A stretch of 64,000 nucleotides of DNA from Streptomyces spinoverrucosus (GCF_015712165.1 NZ_JADPZX010000001.1:4848001-4912000); one strand, 5' to 3'. Positions 50,843 to 60,048 are shown, counted from the stretch's first letter. The notes: generated from the letters alone by a model not told the origin. Made by a program: numbers and translations.

Positions 50843-53209
50843 GTGGTGGATCAGCTGACGCAGCACGATCCGCGGCGGATCGGGCCGTTCGAGGTGCTGG
50901 GACGGCTGGGTGCCGGCGGCATGGGGCTGGTCTATCTCGCGCGCTCGGCGTCCGGCCGGCGCGTGGCGATCAAGACCGTGCGCACGGAGCTCGCCGAGGA
51001 CCAGCTGTTCCGCGTCCGCTTCACGCGCGAGGTCGAGGCGGCCCGCGCGGTCTCCGGCTTCTACACGGCGGCCGTGGTCGACGCCGACCCGCGCGCCGCC
51101 GTGCCGTGGCTGGCGACCGCGTACGTCCCCGCGCCCTCGCTCGAGGAGATAGTGAACGACTGCGGGCCGCTCCCGGCCCAGGCGGTGCGCTGGCTGGCCG
51201 CGGGCGTCGCGGAGGCGCTCCAGTCGATCCACGGCGCCGGGCTGGTCCACCGTGACCTCAAGCCCTCCAACGTCCTCGTCGTCGAGGACGGCCCCCGGGT
51301 GATCGACTTCGGTATCGCCTCCGGCGTCTCGAACACCCGTCTGACCATGACGAACGTGGCCGTCGGCACCCCCGCCTACATGTCGCCCGAGCAGGCGAAG
51401 GACTCGCGCAGCGTGACCGGCGCGAGCGATGTCTTCTCGCTCGGCTCGATGCTGGTGTTCGCCGCCACCGGCCACCCGCCCTTCCACGGCGCCAACCCGG
51501 TCGAGACGGTCTTCATGCTGCTCAGAGAAGGCCCGGACCTCGAAGGGCTCCCGGACGAGCTGCGCCCGCTCATCGAGTCCTGTATGCAGATGGACCCGAC
51601 CGCCCGCCCCAACCCCGCCGACCTCCAGGCCCAGCTCGCCCCGCACCTGTTCGGCTCCGGCTCCGACGACAGCGGTACGGCGTCGGCGTGGCTGCCCGAG
51701 AAGGCGGTCGCCCTCATCGAGGCCCGCCGCGGCGGCCGCCCCGCCGCCAAGCCCGCGTCCGGCGCGAGCCGCGGCTCCGGCCGCCCGCCCGCCGTGCCGC
51801 CACCGCCCTCGCACGACCCCGCCGTCCCGGCGCCGCCCGTCTCCGCCCCGCCGGTGCCCGCACCGGTCGGCGCCCCCGACAGCGGCCCGGTCCGGCTGGC
51901 CGGCGCCGCCGTGCCCATCGGCCCCGGCCCGCGCGTCGCCGACGCCCGCGCCGCCGCCGTCAAGGCGCCCCCGCCCGAGGCGGGCCTGGTCGCCTCCTGG
52001 GCCAAGCCGCGCCCCGGCGTCAACGGCGCCGAGCCGGCCGTACCCACGCCGCCGCCCCAGGCGCTCCCGGAGAGCCCGGCGGGCTGGCGGCCGTGGCGGT
52101 TCCGGATGTCCAACGACGTCTGGGGCACGCCGGCCGTCGCCGACGACCTCGTCTACGTCACCTCCTTCGAGGTGCACGCCCTCGACGTGGCCACCGGCCG
52201 ACGCCGCTTCAAGACCCGGGACGTGGCCTGGTCGATGGCGGTCGCGGACGGGCGGATCCACGCCTCCGACGGCCCCACCCTGTTCGCCCTGGACGCCCGC
52301 GAGGGCAGCGACCTGTGGCGGCTGTCCACGGACGCCTGGGTGTACTCCCTGAAGGCCGAGCGCGGCACCGTCGTCACCGGCACCCGCGGCGGCGGCGTCC
52401 AGGCCTGGGAGGCCGGCAGCGGCCGCAAGCTGTGGGAGATCACCGGCTGCCAGAGCGACTTCGAGTCCCCCGAGGCCGGCCCCGCCCTGCACGACGGCAC
52501 CGTGTACGTCTGGCAGGACGCCCGCCTGCGCGCCCTGGACGCCCGCACCGGCGACGAGCGCTGGTCGTACCCGATCGGCGACGCGGCCTCCTGCGGCGGC
52601 GTCCCGGTCCGCGTCGCGCCCGCCCCCGACGGCTACGTGTACATCACCGCGGGCACCCGCGTCCTCGCCGTCGACATCCAAGCGGGCCACGTCCGCTGGC
52701 ACTTCGAGGCGCCGGCCGTCTTCCTCTCCCCGCCCACCTTCGCGCCCGGCCCCGCCGTCACCGGTGGCGGCATCTACCTCGCCGACTACCTCGGCACGGT
52801 GTACGCCCTGGACGCCACCGACGGCCGCGACCGCTGGCGCATCGCCACCGAGGCCCGCACGTCCGTGGATCCGGTCCTGGTCGCCGCCGGTCACGTCCAC
52901 GTCGGAAGCGGCACCGGCCTCTACACGCTGGACGCGGTCACCGGCACGCCCAAGTGGCGCTTCCAGGCGGGCGGCGACGTCGTGGGCGCCCCCTCGGTCG
53001 CCGAGGGCCGTATCCACTTCGGCGCCACCGACCACCTGCTGTACACGCTCAAGGCCGACGACGGCCGGCTGCGCTGGAAACTCGCCACCGGCGGCGAGAT
53101 CACCGGCTCCCCGGTCGTCAAGGACGGGATCGTGTACGCGTGCAGCAAGGACCGCTGTGTGTACGCCCTCGACGCGGAGAAGGGCACGGGCACGGCCCGC
53201 ACCGCCTGA
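50843..53209 (+). CDS. afsK: AfsK serine/threonine protein kinase with PQQ-type beta-propeller
   Basis: 788 residues. The kinase domain spans ~14-275: glycine loop [17 protein letters not shown] Lys44 (VAIKTVR), catalytic [11 protein letters not shown], activation loop [19 protein letters not shown]. Counting from GTG 50843 places Thr168 in the activation loop, matching the reported autophosphorylation site of S. coelicolor AfsK and supporting this start. A Pro/Ala-rich linker (~290-420) follows, then about seven PQQ/beta-propeller repeats ([30 protein letters not shown]). No transmembrane helix is evident. AfsK phosphorylates AfsR, which activates afsS and antibiotic production. A ribosome site lies in GGGGAGGTGGCAGG. 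Confidence 0.96.
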   Translation: MVDQLTQHDPRRIGPFEVLGRLGAGGMGLVYLARSASGRRVAIKTVRTELAEDQLFRVRFTREVEAARAVSGFYTAAVVDADPRAAVPWLATAYVPAPSLEEIVNDCGPLPAQAVRWLAAGVAEALQSIHGAGLVHRDLKPSNVLVVEDGPRVIDFGIASGVSNTRLTMTNVAVGTPAYMSPEQAKDSRSVTGASDVFSLGSMLVFAATGHPPFHGANPVETVFMLLREGPDLEGLPDELRPLIESCMQMDPTARPNPADLQAQLAPHLFGSGSDDSGTASAWLPEKAVALIEARRGGRPAAKPASGASRGSGRPPAVPPPPSHDPAVPAPPVSAPPVPAPVGAPDSGPVRLAGAAVPIGPGPRVADARAAAVKAPPPEAGLVASWAKPRPGVNGAEPAVPTPPPQALPESPAGWRPWRFRMSNDVWGTPAVADDLVYVTSFEVHALDVATGRRRFKTRDVAWSMAVADGRIHASDGPTLFALDAREGSDLWRLSTDAWVYSLKAERGTVVTGTRGGGVQAWEAGSGRKLWEITGCQSDFESPEAGPALHDGTVYVWQDARLRALDARTGDERWSYPIGDAASCGGVPVRVAPAPDGYVYITAGTRVLAVDIQAGHVRWHFEAPAVFLSPPTFAPGPAVTGGGIYLADYLGTVYALDATDGRDRWRIATEARTSVDPVLVAAGHVHVGSGTGLYTLDAVTGTPKWRFQAGGDVVGAPSVAEGRIHFGATDHLLYTLKADDGRLRWKLATGGEITGSPVVKDGIVYACSKDRCVYALDAEKGTGTARTA

Positions 53210-53383
53210 GCGCCCGCGCCACGGGACGGCCGTCGTACCGGGCGCACGGAAGGGGTTTCCAGACGGCGGCCGTCGCTCGGGCGAGCCCGGTCTTCACCGT
53301 GCTCACCCATGACGCTACAGCGGGTGCGCGCCGGTCGCCACGCGGTGACCAGTGCCGCGACCGCGCCCCCGGAGGGGGACCCG

Positions 53384-54160
53384 TCATCGGACGCGGTGCC
53401 CACCGTTTCGCCGGGCGGCGAACAGCTCCGCCTGCCGCCCGGCCGGCAGATTCCCCAGCGCGATGAGTGCGGGTGCCTGCGCGTACGCCGCCGACAGGGC
53501 CGCCTCCCGGCCCGCCCACAGGGCCCGCACGGTCCCTTGCACGGCCTCGGGAGGGTACCCGGCGAGCACCGTGGCGCAGCGGCTGGCCGAAGCCAACGCC
53601 TCGCCGACCGGGGTGACTTCGGACACCAGCCCCACCTCGTACGCCCGCCGCGCCGAGATCCGTTCCGCCGTCCCCATCAGCGCGATCCGGGCGGCCTCCC
53701 CGTACGGCATCCGCTGCGCCATCAGCATCGACTCGTACGCGCTGACCATCCCGTACGTGGTGTGCGGGTCGAAGAAGGTGGCCGTCTCGTCCGCCACCAC
53801 GAACTCCGCCTCCCCGAGCAGATAGAAGGCCCCGCCGCAGGCCATCCCGGCCACGGCCGCGACGACCGGCTTCCACAGGTCGTTCGCCTTCGGCCCGACC
53901 TTGAGCAGCGGATCGTCCTGCATGTACGGCGATCCCGGCTGGGGCACGGAGACGTCCCGGTCGATGCCGGTGCAGAAGGCCCGCTCCCCGGCGCCGGTGA
54001 GGACGACGGCCCGAACGGAGTCGTCGTAGCGGAACTCCCGCCAGGTGGTGGCGAGTTCGCCGGCCAGTTCGAGGTCGACGGCGTTGAGCCGCGCGGGCCG
54101 GTCGAGGGTGACGACGGCGACGCCGGTGTCCTTGTCGACGCTGACGCGGAGGCCGCTCAC
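53384..54160 (-). CDS. Enoyl-CoA hydratase/isomerase family protein
   Basis: 258 residues with the crotonase fold: GVAVVTLDRPARLNAVDLEL, oxyanion-hole parts ERAFCTGIDRDVS and GMACGGAFYLLGEAEFVVAD, then FFDPHTTYGMVSAYESMLMA. Neither of the two catalytic Glu positions of classical hydratases is obvious, so it may be a divergent hydratase, isomerase or ring-cleaving crotonase. GTG 54160 overlaps the DUF35 stop by four bases. It is the last gene of the leftward operon 55725-53384, under the operator pair at 55759-55802. Confidence 0.88.
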   Translation of the reverse strand: MSGLRVSVDKDTGVAVVTLDRPARLNAVDLELAGELATTWREFRYDDSVRAVVLTGAGERAFCTGIDRDVSVPQPGSPYMQDDPLLKVGPKANDLWKPVVAAVAGMACGGAFYLLGEAEFVVADETATFFDPHTTYGMVSAYESMLMAQRMPYGEAARIALMGTAERISARRAYEVGLVSEVTPVGEALASASRCATVLAGYPPEAVQGTVRALWAGREAALSAAYAQAPALIALGNLPAGRQAELFAARRNGGHRVR

Positions 54161-54567
54161 GCGTACACCCACTGCGGCATCCCGTCGTCGGTGAAGACGA
54201 CGCGCACCTTCGCGCCGATCCGGACCCGGTCCGGCGGCAGGGAGTCGAGGCGCGCGCCGGGACGGGCGACGAGGTTGCCGACGAGCCGTATCCTCGGCGC
54301 CTCCGCCAGCTCCACGACGATCACGTTGTACGGCGCCTGCTCGGCGTAGTCGGGCAGCAGGGGCGGATGGGGGACGACGTACGACCAGACGCGCCCGAGC
54401 CCGGACATCCGGCGCCACTCGGTCGCGAAGGACTGGCAGTGCGGACAGCAGGGGCGGGGCGGAAAGCGGGGTTCGCCGCAGTCGGCGCACGCCTGGACAC
54501 GCAGCTCGCCCTGGGCGGCGTACCGCCAGAAGGGGGCGCCCTCGGGATCGACGACGGGACTCAGCAT
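54157..54567 (-). CDS. Zinc-ribbon/OB-fold protein (DUF35)
   Basis: 136 residues. The zinc ribbon CADCGEPRFPPRPCCPHC carries paired CxxC, followed by the OB-fold WSYVVPHPPLLPDYAEQAPY and IVVELAEAPRIRLVGNLVAR. It sits between a thiolase-fold gene (10 bp upstream) and an enoyl-CoA hydratase, so a complex with the thiolase-fold protein is likely, as for Ltp2/DUF35 aldolases. This is the second such pair in the window. The start is ATG 54567. Confidence 0.92.
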   Translation of the reverse strand: MLSPVVDPEGAPFWRYAAQGELRVQACADCGEPRFPPRPCCPHCQSFATEWRRMSGLGRVWSYVVPHPPLLPDYAEQAPYNVIVVELAEAPRIRLVGNLVARPGARLDSLPPDRVRIGAKVRVVFTDDGMPQWVYA

Positions 54568-54576
54568 GGTCGCTCC

Positions 54577-55725
54577 TCAACTCCTCAGCAGCAGCGCGGA
54601 CGTGGGGACCCCTTCACCGGCGGTGACCAGACAGGTCGCGGCGCCCGGCACCTGGGCGGTGCTGGTCCCGCGCAGTTGCCGCACGCCCTCGGTGATGAGG
54701 TTGAACCCGTGGACGTACGCCTCGCTCAGCCCGCCACCGGCGGTGTTGAGCGGAAGCCGCCCGCCGATCTCCAGCGCGCCGCCCTCGGTGAACGCCCCAC
54801 CCTCCCCTCGCCCGCAGAACCCGTATCCCTCCAGGGACAGCGGGATGAGCGGCGTGAACGCGTCGTAGATCTGCGCCACGTCCACATCCTGTGGAGTGAA
54901 GTCGGCGTGCTTCCACAGATGCCGGGCGGCGGTCCAGGCGGGCCCGGTGAGCGGGTCGTCGTTCCAGTAGTTGACCATGCCGTGGTGCTGGGCGGGCAGC
55001 CCCTGCGCGGCGGAGTGCACGTACACCGGCCGCTGCCGGCAGTCCCGGGCCCGCTCGCGTGAGACGACGACACAGGCCAACGCGCCGTCCGACTCCAGGC
55101 AGTTGTCGAAGAGGCAGAGGGGTTCGCTGATCCAGCGCGAGGTCATGTACATCTCGCGGGTGAGGGGGCGGTCGTACATGATCGCGGCGGGGTTCTGGTT
55201 GGCCCGGTTGCGGCAGGCGAGGGCCACGTTGAACAGATGGTCCCGGGTGGCCCCGTACTCGTGCATGTAGCGCCGCGTGAGCATGGCGATCTCGTCCGCC
55301 GGCCGCAGCAGCCCGAAGGGCCGCGTCCACTGGCCCGGCGTGGGCAGCTGCACGGCGGTGTTGGTCCACGGCCGGGGCCCGCTGCCCCGCTTCCGCGACC
55401 GCCAGGCCACGCCCACGCTCGCCTGCCCGGCGGCTATCGCGGCGGCGAGATGCGCCACGGTCGCGCACGAACCCCCGCCCCCGTACCCGACCTTGCTGAA
55501 GAAGGTGAGGTCACCGAACCCGACGGCCTTCGACAGCTCGACCTCGTCGGTCTCCTCCATGGTGTACGAGGCCAGCGCGTCGACCTCGCCGGGCGCGATC
55601 CCGGCGTCGTCCAGGGCGGCGAGGACGGCTCGGCAGGCGAGGGTCCGTTCGTCGTCCGGGAGGTGCTTGGCGAAGGCGGTCCGGCCGATGCCGACGATCG
55701 CGGTGGCGTCCTTGAGGCCTGCCAT
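54577..55725 (-). CDS. Thiolase-fold lipid-transfer / retro-aldolase-like protein
   Basis: 382 residues: ATAIVGIGRTAFAKHLPDDE, LASYTMEETDEVELSKAVGF, VAQIYDAFTPLIPLSLEGYG, FCGRGEGGAFTEGGALEIGG, NTAGGGLSEAYVHGFNLITE. In a by-eye alignment the thiolase Cys position is Gly (KVGYGGGGSCATVAH; the neighbouring Cys is out of register), and the usual G-H-P near the C-terminus is lost, so thiolysis is unlikely and an Ltp2-like aldol cleavage is more plausible. ATG 55725 follows GGAGG at 10 bp. It is the first gene of a three-gene operon with DUF35 and an enoyl-CoA hydratase. Confidence 0.88.
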   Translation of the reverse strand: MAGLKDATAIVGIGRTAFAKHLPDDERTLACRAVLAALDDAGIAPGEVDALASYTMEETDEVELSKAVGFGDLTFFSKVGYGGGGSCATVAHLAAAIAAGQASVGVAWRSRKRGSGPRPWTNTAVQLPTPGQWTRPFGLLRPADEIAMLTRRYMHEYGATRDHLFNVALACRNRANQNPAAIMYDRPLTREMYMTSRWISEPLCLFDNCLESDGALACVVVSRERARDCRQRPVYVHSAAQGLPAQHHGMVNYWNDDPLTGPAWTAARHLWKHADFTPQDVDVAQIYDAFTPLIPLSLEGYGFCGRGEGGAFTEGGALEIGGRLPLNTAGGGLSEAYVHGFNLITEGVRQLRGTSTAQVPGAATCLVTAGEGVPTSALLLRS

Positions 55726-55758
55726 GTCTCTGCGCACCTCCACGCGCTGCACGGGATT

Positions 55759-55775
55759 GCTGACAGCCCGTCAGA
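55759..55775. promoter_or_regulatory. Regulon operator copy 10
   Basis: GCTGACAGCCCGTCAGA. It contains the rightward -35 (CTGACA, 55760-55765) and covers the predicted leftward transcription start. Confidence 0.8.
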
Positions 55776-55785
55776 CTACAGCTAA

Positions 55786-55802
55786 TCTGACGGACAGTCA
55801 GC
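55786..55802. promoter_or_regulatory. Regulon operator copy 11
   Basis: TCTGACGGACAGTCAGC. It covers the predicted rightward start (-10 TAATCT, 55783-55788) and contains the leftward -35 (CTGACT on the minus strand at 55796-55801). Centres of copies 10 and 11 are 27 bp apart. Confidence 0.8.
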
Positions 55803-55828
55803 TAACTGCCGTCGGTCGGGAGGCTGTT

Positions 55829-57397
55829 GTGCGCGCAGATGTGGAGCGGGGCGGGGAGTGGGGGAGCATTCCGGGCCTGGTCCGATGGGCCGCCGAGCGG
55901 TACGCGGACGTCGAGGCGGTGGTGGAGGGCCGCAGTCGGATCTCGTACGCCGAACTGGGCGCCCGAGTCGAACGAGCGGCGGCCGCCTGCCTCGCCCACG
56001 GCCTGCGCCCCGGCGACCGGGTGGCCGTCTGGGCCCCCAACTCCCTCGACTGGATCGTCTCCGCGCTGGGCGCGGTGTCGGCGGGCGGGGTCCTGGTGCC
56101 GCTGAACACCCGCTTCAAGGGTGCGGAGGCGCTGGACGTGCTGCGCAGGAGCGGGGTGCGGCTGCTGTTCGTGACGGGAACGTTCCTGGGGACGTCGTAC
56201 GTGGCGTCGCTGCGCCGGGCGGCGCAACCGGGGGAACTCCCCGAGCTGGTGGTCGTCCTGGCGGAGGACGCCCCGCCGGACTTCCGCACCTGGAAGGACT
56301 TCCTGGCGGAGGGGGAGGGGATCGGTGCGGCCGAGGTCTGGAACCGGGCCTCGGCGACACCCGGTTCCTCCCCCTCGGACATCATCTTCACCTCCGGCAC
56401 GACGGGCCGTCCCAAGGGCGCGGTGATCACGCACGCGCAGTCGCTGCGGGCGTACGACATCTGGGGCGACCTGGCCGGCCTGCGCCAGGGCGACCGCTAT
56501 CTCATCGTCAACCCGTTCTTCCACACCTTCGGCTACAAGGCGGGCGTCCTGGCCTGCCTGATGCGGGGCGCGACGATGATCCCGCAGCCGGTCTTCAACG
56601 TCGGTACGGCACTGGCGAACATCGCGGCGGAACGCGTCTCGGTCCTCCCGGGCCCGCCGACCCTCCTCCAGTCCCTCCTCGACCACCCCTCCCGTCACGC
56701 GCACGACCTCTCCGCGCTGCGGCTGGTGGTGACGGGCGCGGCGGTCGTGCCGTTGCGGCTGGTGGAACGGCTGCGCGGGGAACTGGGCGTGGAGACGGTC
56801 CTGACGGCGTACGGCCTGTCGGAGGCGAGCGGCATCGTGACGATGTGCCGCCGGGGCGACGACCCGTCGGTGATCTCCGCGACGTCCGGGCGCGCGATCC
56901 CCGGCACGGAGGTACGCGTCGACGCACCGCTCGGCACCCCCGGCGAGGTGCTGGTCCGGGGCTTCAACGTCATGCGGGGCTACTACGAGGACCAGTCGGC
57001 CACGGAGGAGGTCATGACGGCCGACGGCTGGCTGCGCACGGGGGACGTCGGAGTCATGGACGACTCCGGCAACCTCCGCATCACGGACCGCATCAAGGAC
57101 ATGTTCATCGTCGGCGGCTTCAACGCGTACCCGGCGGAGATCGAGCAGTTGCTGGGCCTGCATCCGGATGTGGCGGACGTGGCGGTGATCGGCGTCCCCG
57201 ACGCCCGGCTGGGGGAGGTCGGGAAGGCGTATGTGGTGCGGCGGGCCGGGGCCGTGCTGACGGGGGACGATCTGATCGCGTGGGCGCGACGGGAGATGGC
57301 GAACTACAAGGTGCCGCGGGTGGTGGAGTTCGTGGGGGAGTTGCCGCGGAATGCGAGCGGGAAGGTGGTGAAGGGGAGGTTGCGGGTGGGGGGTTAG
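55829..57397 (+). CDS. Acyl-CoA synthetase (FadD3-like CoA ligase)
   Basis: 522 residues of the ANL superfamily: P-loop IIFTSGTTGRPKGAVITHAQ near residue 185, FFHTFGYKAGVLACLMRGAT, YGLSEASGIVTMCRRGDDPS, hinge GWLRTGDVGVMDDSGNLRIT and FIVGGFNAYPAEIEQLL, and the catalytic Lys in RNASGKVVKGRL. Overall it resembles actinobacterial FadD3-type ligases that activate ring-derived propanoates, but substrate specificity is not readable. GTG 55829 follows GGGAGG. A good promoter (CTGACA-17 bp-TAATCT) is overlapped by operators 10 and 11. Confidence 0.92.
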   Translation: MRADVERGGEWGSIPGLVRWAAERYADVEAVVEGRSRISYAELGARVERAAAACLAHGLRPGDRVAVWAPNSLDWIVSALGAVSAGGVLVPLNTRFKGAEALDVLRRSGVRLLFVTGTFLGTSYVASLRRAAQPGELPELVVVLAEDAPPDFRTWKDFLAEGEGIGAAEVWNRASATPGSSPSDIIFTSGTTGRPKGAVITHAQSLRAYDIWGDLAGLRQGDRYLIVNPFFHTFGYKAGVLACLMRGATMIPQPVFNVGTALANIAAERVSVLPGPPTLLQSLLDHPSRHAHDLSALRLVVTGAAVVPLRLVERLRGELGVETVLTAYGLSEASGIVTMCRRGDDPSVISATSGRAIPGTEVRVDAPLGTPGEVLVRGFNVMRGYYEDQSATEEVMTADGWLRTGDVGVMDDSGNLRITDRIKDMFIVGGFNAYPAEIEQLLGLHPDVADVAVIGVPDARLGEVGKAYVVRRAGAVLTGDDLIAWARREMANYKVPRVVEFVGELPRNASGKVVKGRLRVGG

Positions 57398-57583
57398 CGG
57401 CGTCGGCGCCCTCCGAATTCTGTGGGCGTGCCGGGTGAGGGCCCCGCCCATCCGCCACGGGGGAGCAGACGAATGGGGCCGATCGTGTGGCGGCTCCTGG
57501 GGCGAAGGCCGCCTTGCCGCAGGGAGGGAGCTACAGGGTGACGGACCAGGCGCCCACCGACAGCAGTAGGCCGACGATGGCGG

Positions 57584-57781
57584 TCACGGGGCGCCACCGG
57601 TCCAGGCGTGGCAGGCGCAGCCGCATCGGCGCTGGAGCAGGGCTCTTGTGGCGTGCGGCAGCGGGATGTCGCGGGTCTGGCGGCACTCGCCGTGCAGGTC
57701 CTGGTAGCCCGGCCGCTTCGCGAGGGTGCACTCGGCGGACAACGCCGCCGTGTCCGGGAGGGGGCGCGTGGTCGTCATCAT
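57584..57781 (-). CDS. Small Cys-rich hypothetical protein
   Basis: About 65 residues (PLPDTAALSAECTLAKRPGY, DIPLPHATRALLQRRCGCAC). Cysteines in SAEC, HGEC and CGCAC could bind a metal. The start ATG (57781 or 57778) overlaps the stop of the upstream small gene, so it is the last of three coupled tiny genes. No family is recognised. Confidence 0.6.
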   Translation of the reverse strand: MMTTTRPLPDTAALSAECTLAKRPGYQDLHGECRQTRDIPLPHATRALLQRRCGCACHAWTGGAP

Positions 57782-58119
57782 CCGGTCCCGTCTCGTAGCT
57801 TCTCGTGGTGGTCGCACAGGGCACTGACCGAGCGGGCGAGCATTTGTACGACCGCGTAGCGGACGTAGAGGGTGTCCCCCGGTCCCAGTCGGAGCCGCAT
57901 GCGCGCCTCCCCGGCCACGGTCAGAGCGCACTCGCGTCGGATGTCTCCGCTGGGAAGGCGGCGGGCCGCCCGCTCGACTTCGGGGCCGAGCAGCTGGATG
58001 TGCCCGCGCAGCTGGAGCCGCAGCGCCTCCAGTGCCTCGTCGGACAGCGGCGCGGCTCCCCGCGCGAGCACCCGTTGGACCGCAGCGCGCATGGTCGCAA
58101 GGTCGGTAGTCACTGTCAC
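57778..58119 (-). CDS. Small helical hypothetical protein
   Basis: 113 residues, helical and soluble: TTDLATMRAAVQRVLARGAA, LEALRLQLRGHIQLLGPEVE, MRLRLGPGDTLYVRYAVVQM. The pattern is reminiscent of small actinobacterial proteins encoded beside helix-turn-helix regulators in accessory gene sets. GTG 58119 overlaps the upstream stop by four bases. The function is unknown. Confidence 0.68.
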   Translation of the reverse strand: MTVTTDLATMRAAVQRVLARGAAPLSDEALEALRLQLRGHIQLLGPEVERAARRLPSGDIRRECALTVAGEARMRLRLGPGDTLYVRYAVVQMLARSVSALCDHHEKLRDGTG

Positions 58120-58340
58120 GGCAGCTCCCCTCTGGACCGGGCGTTGGCGGCCGCGACACCTTCGCTGAGCGCGTCTCCGGCCGGGACCGGCTTCAGGTTC
58201 TCCGGGCTGGCGTCCCACTCCCGACCGCCGCCGACGGGCCGCAGCTGCACGTACGGGCCCTGAAAGCCCATCACCTTGCCGATCCGCCGATTGCCGGTGT
58301 CCTCGACGGTCTCGTGCAGCTTTGGCATGTACGCCTTCAT
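58116..58340 (-). CDS. Small hypothetical protein
   Basis: About 74 residues: MKAYMPKLHETVEDTGNRRI, GKVMGFQGPYVQLRPVGGGR, EWDASPENLKPV. It looks like a compact beta-barrel-type domain. The start is ATG 58340, or GTG 58346; GGGGAGG lies just upstream of both. It is the first of three tiny genes with four-base overlaps, downstream of the XRE regulator in the same direction but with a 312-bp gap. The function is unknown. Confidence 0.66.
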   Translation of the reverse strand: MKAYMPKLHETVEDTGNRRIGKVMGFQGPYVQLRPVGGGREWDASPENLKPVPAGDALSEGVAAANARSRGELP

Positions 58341-58652
58341 CGCCACTGTGCCTCCCCGGGCCGGGGCAGCGAGCGTCGGCGCGCCCCCGCGAGGATGGCG
58401 CCCCACATCTCCGGGGACGGGCAACGGGGTGGGACTGTGTGAACCGTGGTGGTGGGCGTGCGCCTACGAGGCGCACGCCGCCCGAACACGCGACTTCTCA
58501 GCCGTTCGAGGGCCCGTGGTACAGATGGCACTGTCGACGCTCCTACGTAACGTTGGCCACGCCCCGGGAGGTCTCACCACCTCACCGGGGTCTGACGTTT
58601 CGACCGTAGGAGCGGCCCTGCGGAACCGCCGACCGTAATCCGGTCGCTACCC
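58341..58652. other. Gap between XRE regulator and tiny-gene operon
   Basis: 312 bp with no credible gene. It should contain the promoter of the leftward tiny-gene operon. TACGTA occurs at 58544-58549, without a clear -35. No terminator was recognised. Confidence 0.4.
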
Positions 58653-59903
58653 TCAGGCAGCGAGGAGGCCGACCTTCTCCGCCAATTCGGCGGCCCGGTG
58701 ACGACGGGGAGCCTGCGTCGACTCGACCTCCTCCAAGAGGATCGTTCGGGCGTAGCCGTTGTAGCGGATCGTCTCGGGCGCGGCCTCGTACGCCTTCTCC
58801 AGTGACGCGATGGCGACGTCCGGCTGGTTGTCGAGTTGGTAGCCCCTGGCTTCCTCGATGCGATGCCGGGCGCGCCGCGGGCGGGACTTGATGACGCTCC
58901 GGTCTGCCTTGGCGGCTTGCCGCACGGACTCGCCGCCCTGGTGCAGTTCGACGGCCACGGTCAGCGCGTGAGCGCCCATCACGGCCCGGCTGAAGCTGGT
59001 GACCGGGTGGTAGTAGTCGGCCGGAAGCCTTCCGGCCATATTGTTCGCCTTGTCCCAGTGCCGCCACGCCGTACCGGTCTCCCGGCGACGGGCAGCCGTG
59101 TAGCCGAGCTCGAACTCCAGGGCGCCGGCGATGGCGAGGACATCGTCCGAGGCGTCCGGAAGGAGGGGTTCGAGCAAGCGGACCGCTTCGAGGTTGACGG
59201 CGTCGGCCGCGTCGTAGTGCCGGCTCCCGCTGTCGCGGTGGGCTTGGGCCAGGAGCCAGGACGCGACGCCGATGGCGTGGGGGTCCTCGCTCTCCTGGGC
59301 GGCGATCATGCCGCGTTCGGCGACCCTCCAGAGCAACGAGCTGTCGGGCTGGTAAGCGATGAAGAACTGCGACAGCGAGTAGGTCTGGGCCAGGAAGGAC
59401 TGCGCCTCGCGCCGCTCGACGGCACTGTCGGCGTGCCGTACGAGAGCTTGGGCGTCCCGGATCAGGTCGGGCAGAAGCTTGCCGATCGCCTCGCGATGGT
59501 TCTTCGAGGCGTGCCGCGCCTTCCACGCGGCGTGCAGCCGGGCTTCGAGGTGTGCCACGGGCGGCGGCTCAACTCCAGAGACGAGGGGGAAGGTGTCGAT
59601 GGCGGCCTTCACAGCGGCGAGCCGCGGGTGGCCGGGGCCGATGAACAGGTCAACGTGGGTGTCCGGCCGCCCCGTCAAGTCGGCAAGGTTGCGAACTCTG
59701 AGCACCTCGGCGATGCGCAACACCGTCTCAAGACCGGGTGCCTTTTGCTGTCCATTCTCAATCTTGCGCAACGTGTGCGGTGACATACCGAGCAAATCGG
59801 CGACCTGCGACTGGGTCATCCCCCGGCGCTCGCGGAGGACCTGCACACGCTGGCCGAACTTCAGCGGATCGGCGTACGGGTCAGGAGTAGCAGCTTGAGA
59901 CAT
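58653..59903 (-). CDS. XRE-family helix-turn-helix regulator with TPR-like domain
   Basis: 416 residues. The N-terminal XRE domain is GQRVQVLRERRGMTQSQVAD with LLGMSPHTLRKIENGQQKAP. A long helical TPR-like domain follows (IAVAERGMIAAQ-like segments, VNLEAVRLLEPLLPDASDDV, ASLEKAYEAAPETIRYNGYA). This design is typical of Streptomyces regulators adjacent to small effector genes. It may control the three tiny genes downstream. The start is ATG 59903, after GGGGCAAGGCC. Confidence 0.9.
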   Translation of the reverse strand: MSQAATPDPYADPLKFGQRVQVLRERRGMTQSQVADLLGMSPHTLRKIENGQQKAPGLETVLRIAEVLRVRNLADLTGRPDTHVDLFIGPGHPRLAAVKAAIDTFPLVSGVEPPPVAHLEARLHAAWKARHASKNHREAIGKLLPDLIRDAQALVRHADSAVERREAQSFLAQTYSLSQFFIAYQPDSSLLWRVAERGMIAAQESEDPHAIGVASWLLAQAHRDSGSRHYDAADAVNLEAVRLLEPLLPDASDDVLAIAGALEFELGYTAARRRETGTAWRHWDKANNMAGRLPADYYHPVTSFSRAVMGAHALTVAVELHQGGESVRQAAKADRSVIKSRPRRARHRIEEARGYQLDNQPDVAIASLEKAYEAAPETIRYNGYARTILLEEVESTQAPRRHRAAELAEKVGLLAA

Positions 59904-60048
59904 AACGGCCTTGCCCCTCCTAGCAGCTTCGTCACTGCCAGAGTAGGGGCAGGGCCGGTCCCATGTGAGGCCCCGGCCGGACGCGCACCCTGCCTTGCGC
60001 TGAACCCCGCGAGCCGGATACCGCGATGGCAGCCAGGCTCCCGGCGCC

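Noticed and set aside
19492..55802. KstR/KstR2 cholesterol regulon
   Set aside because: Several enzymes resemble steroid side-chain enzymes, but the palindrome does not match the KstR or KstR2 operators I know. No ring-degradation genes (KstD, HsaA-D) are present.
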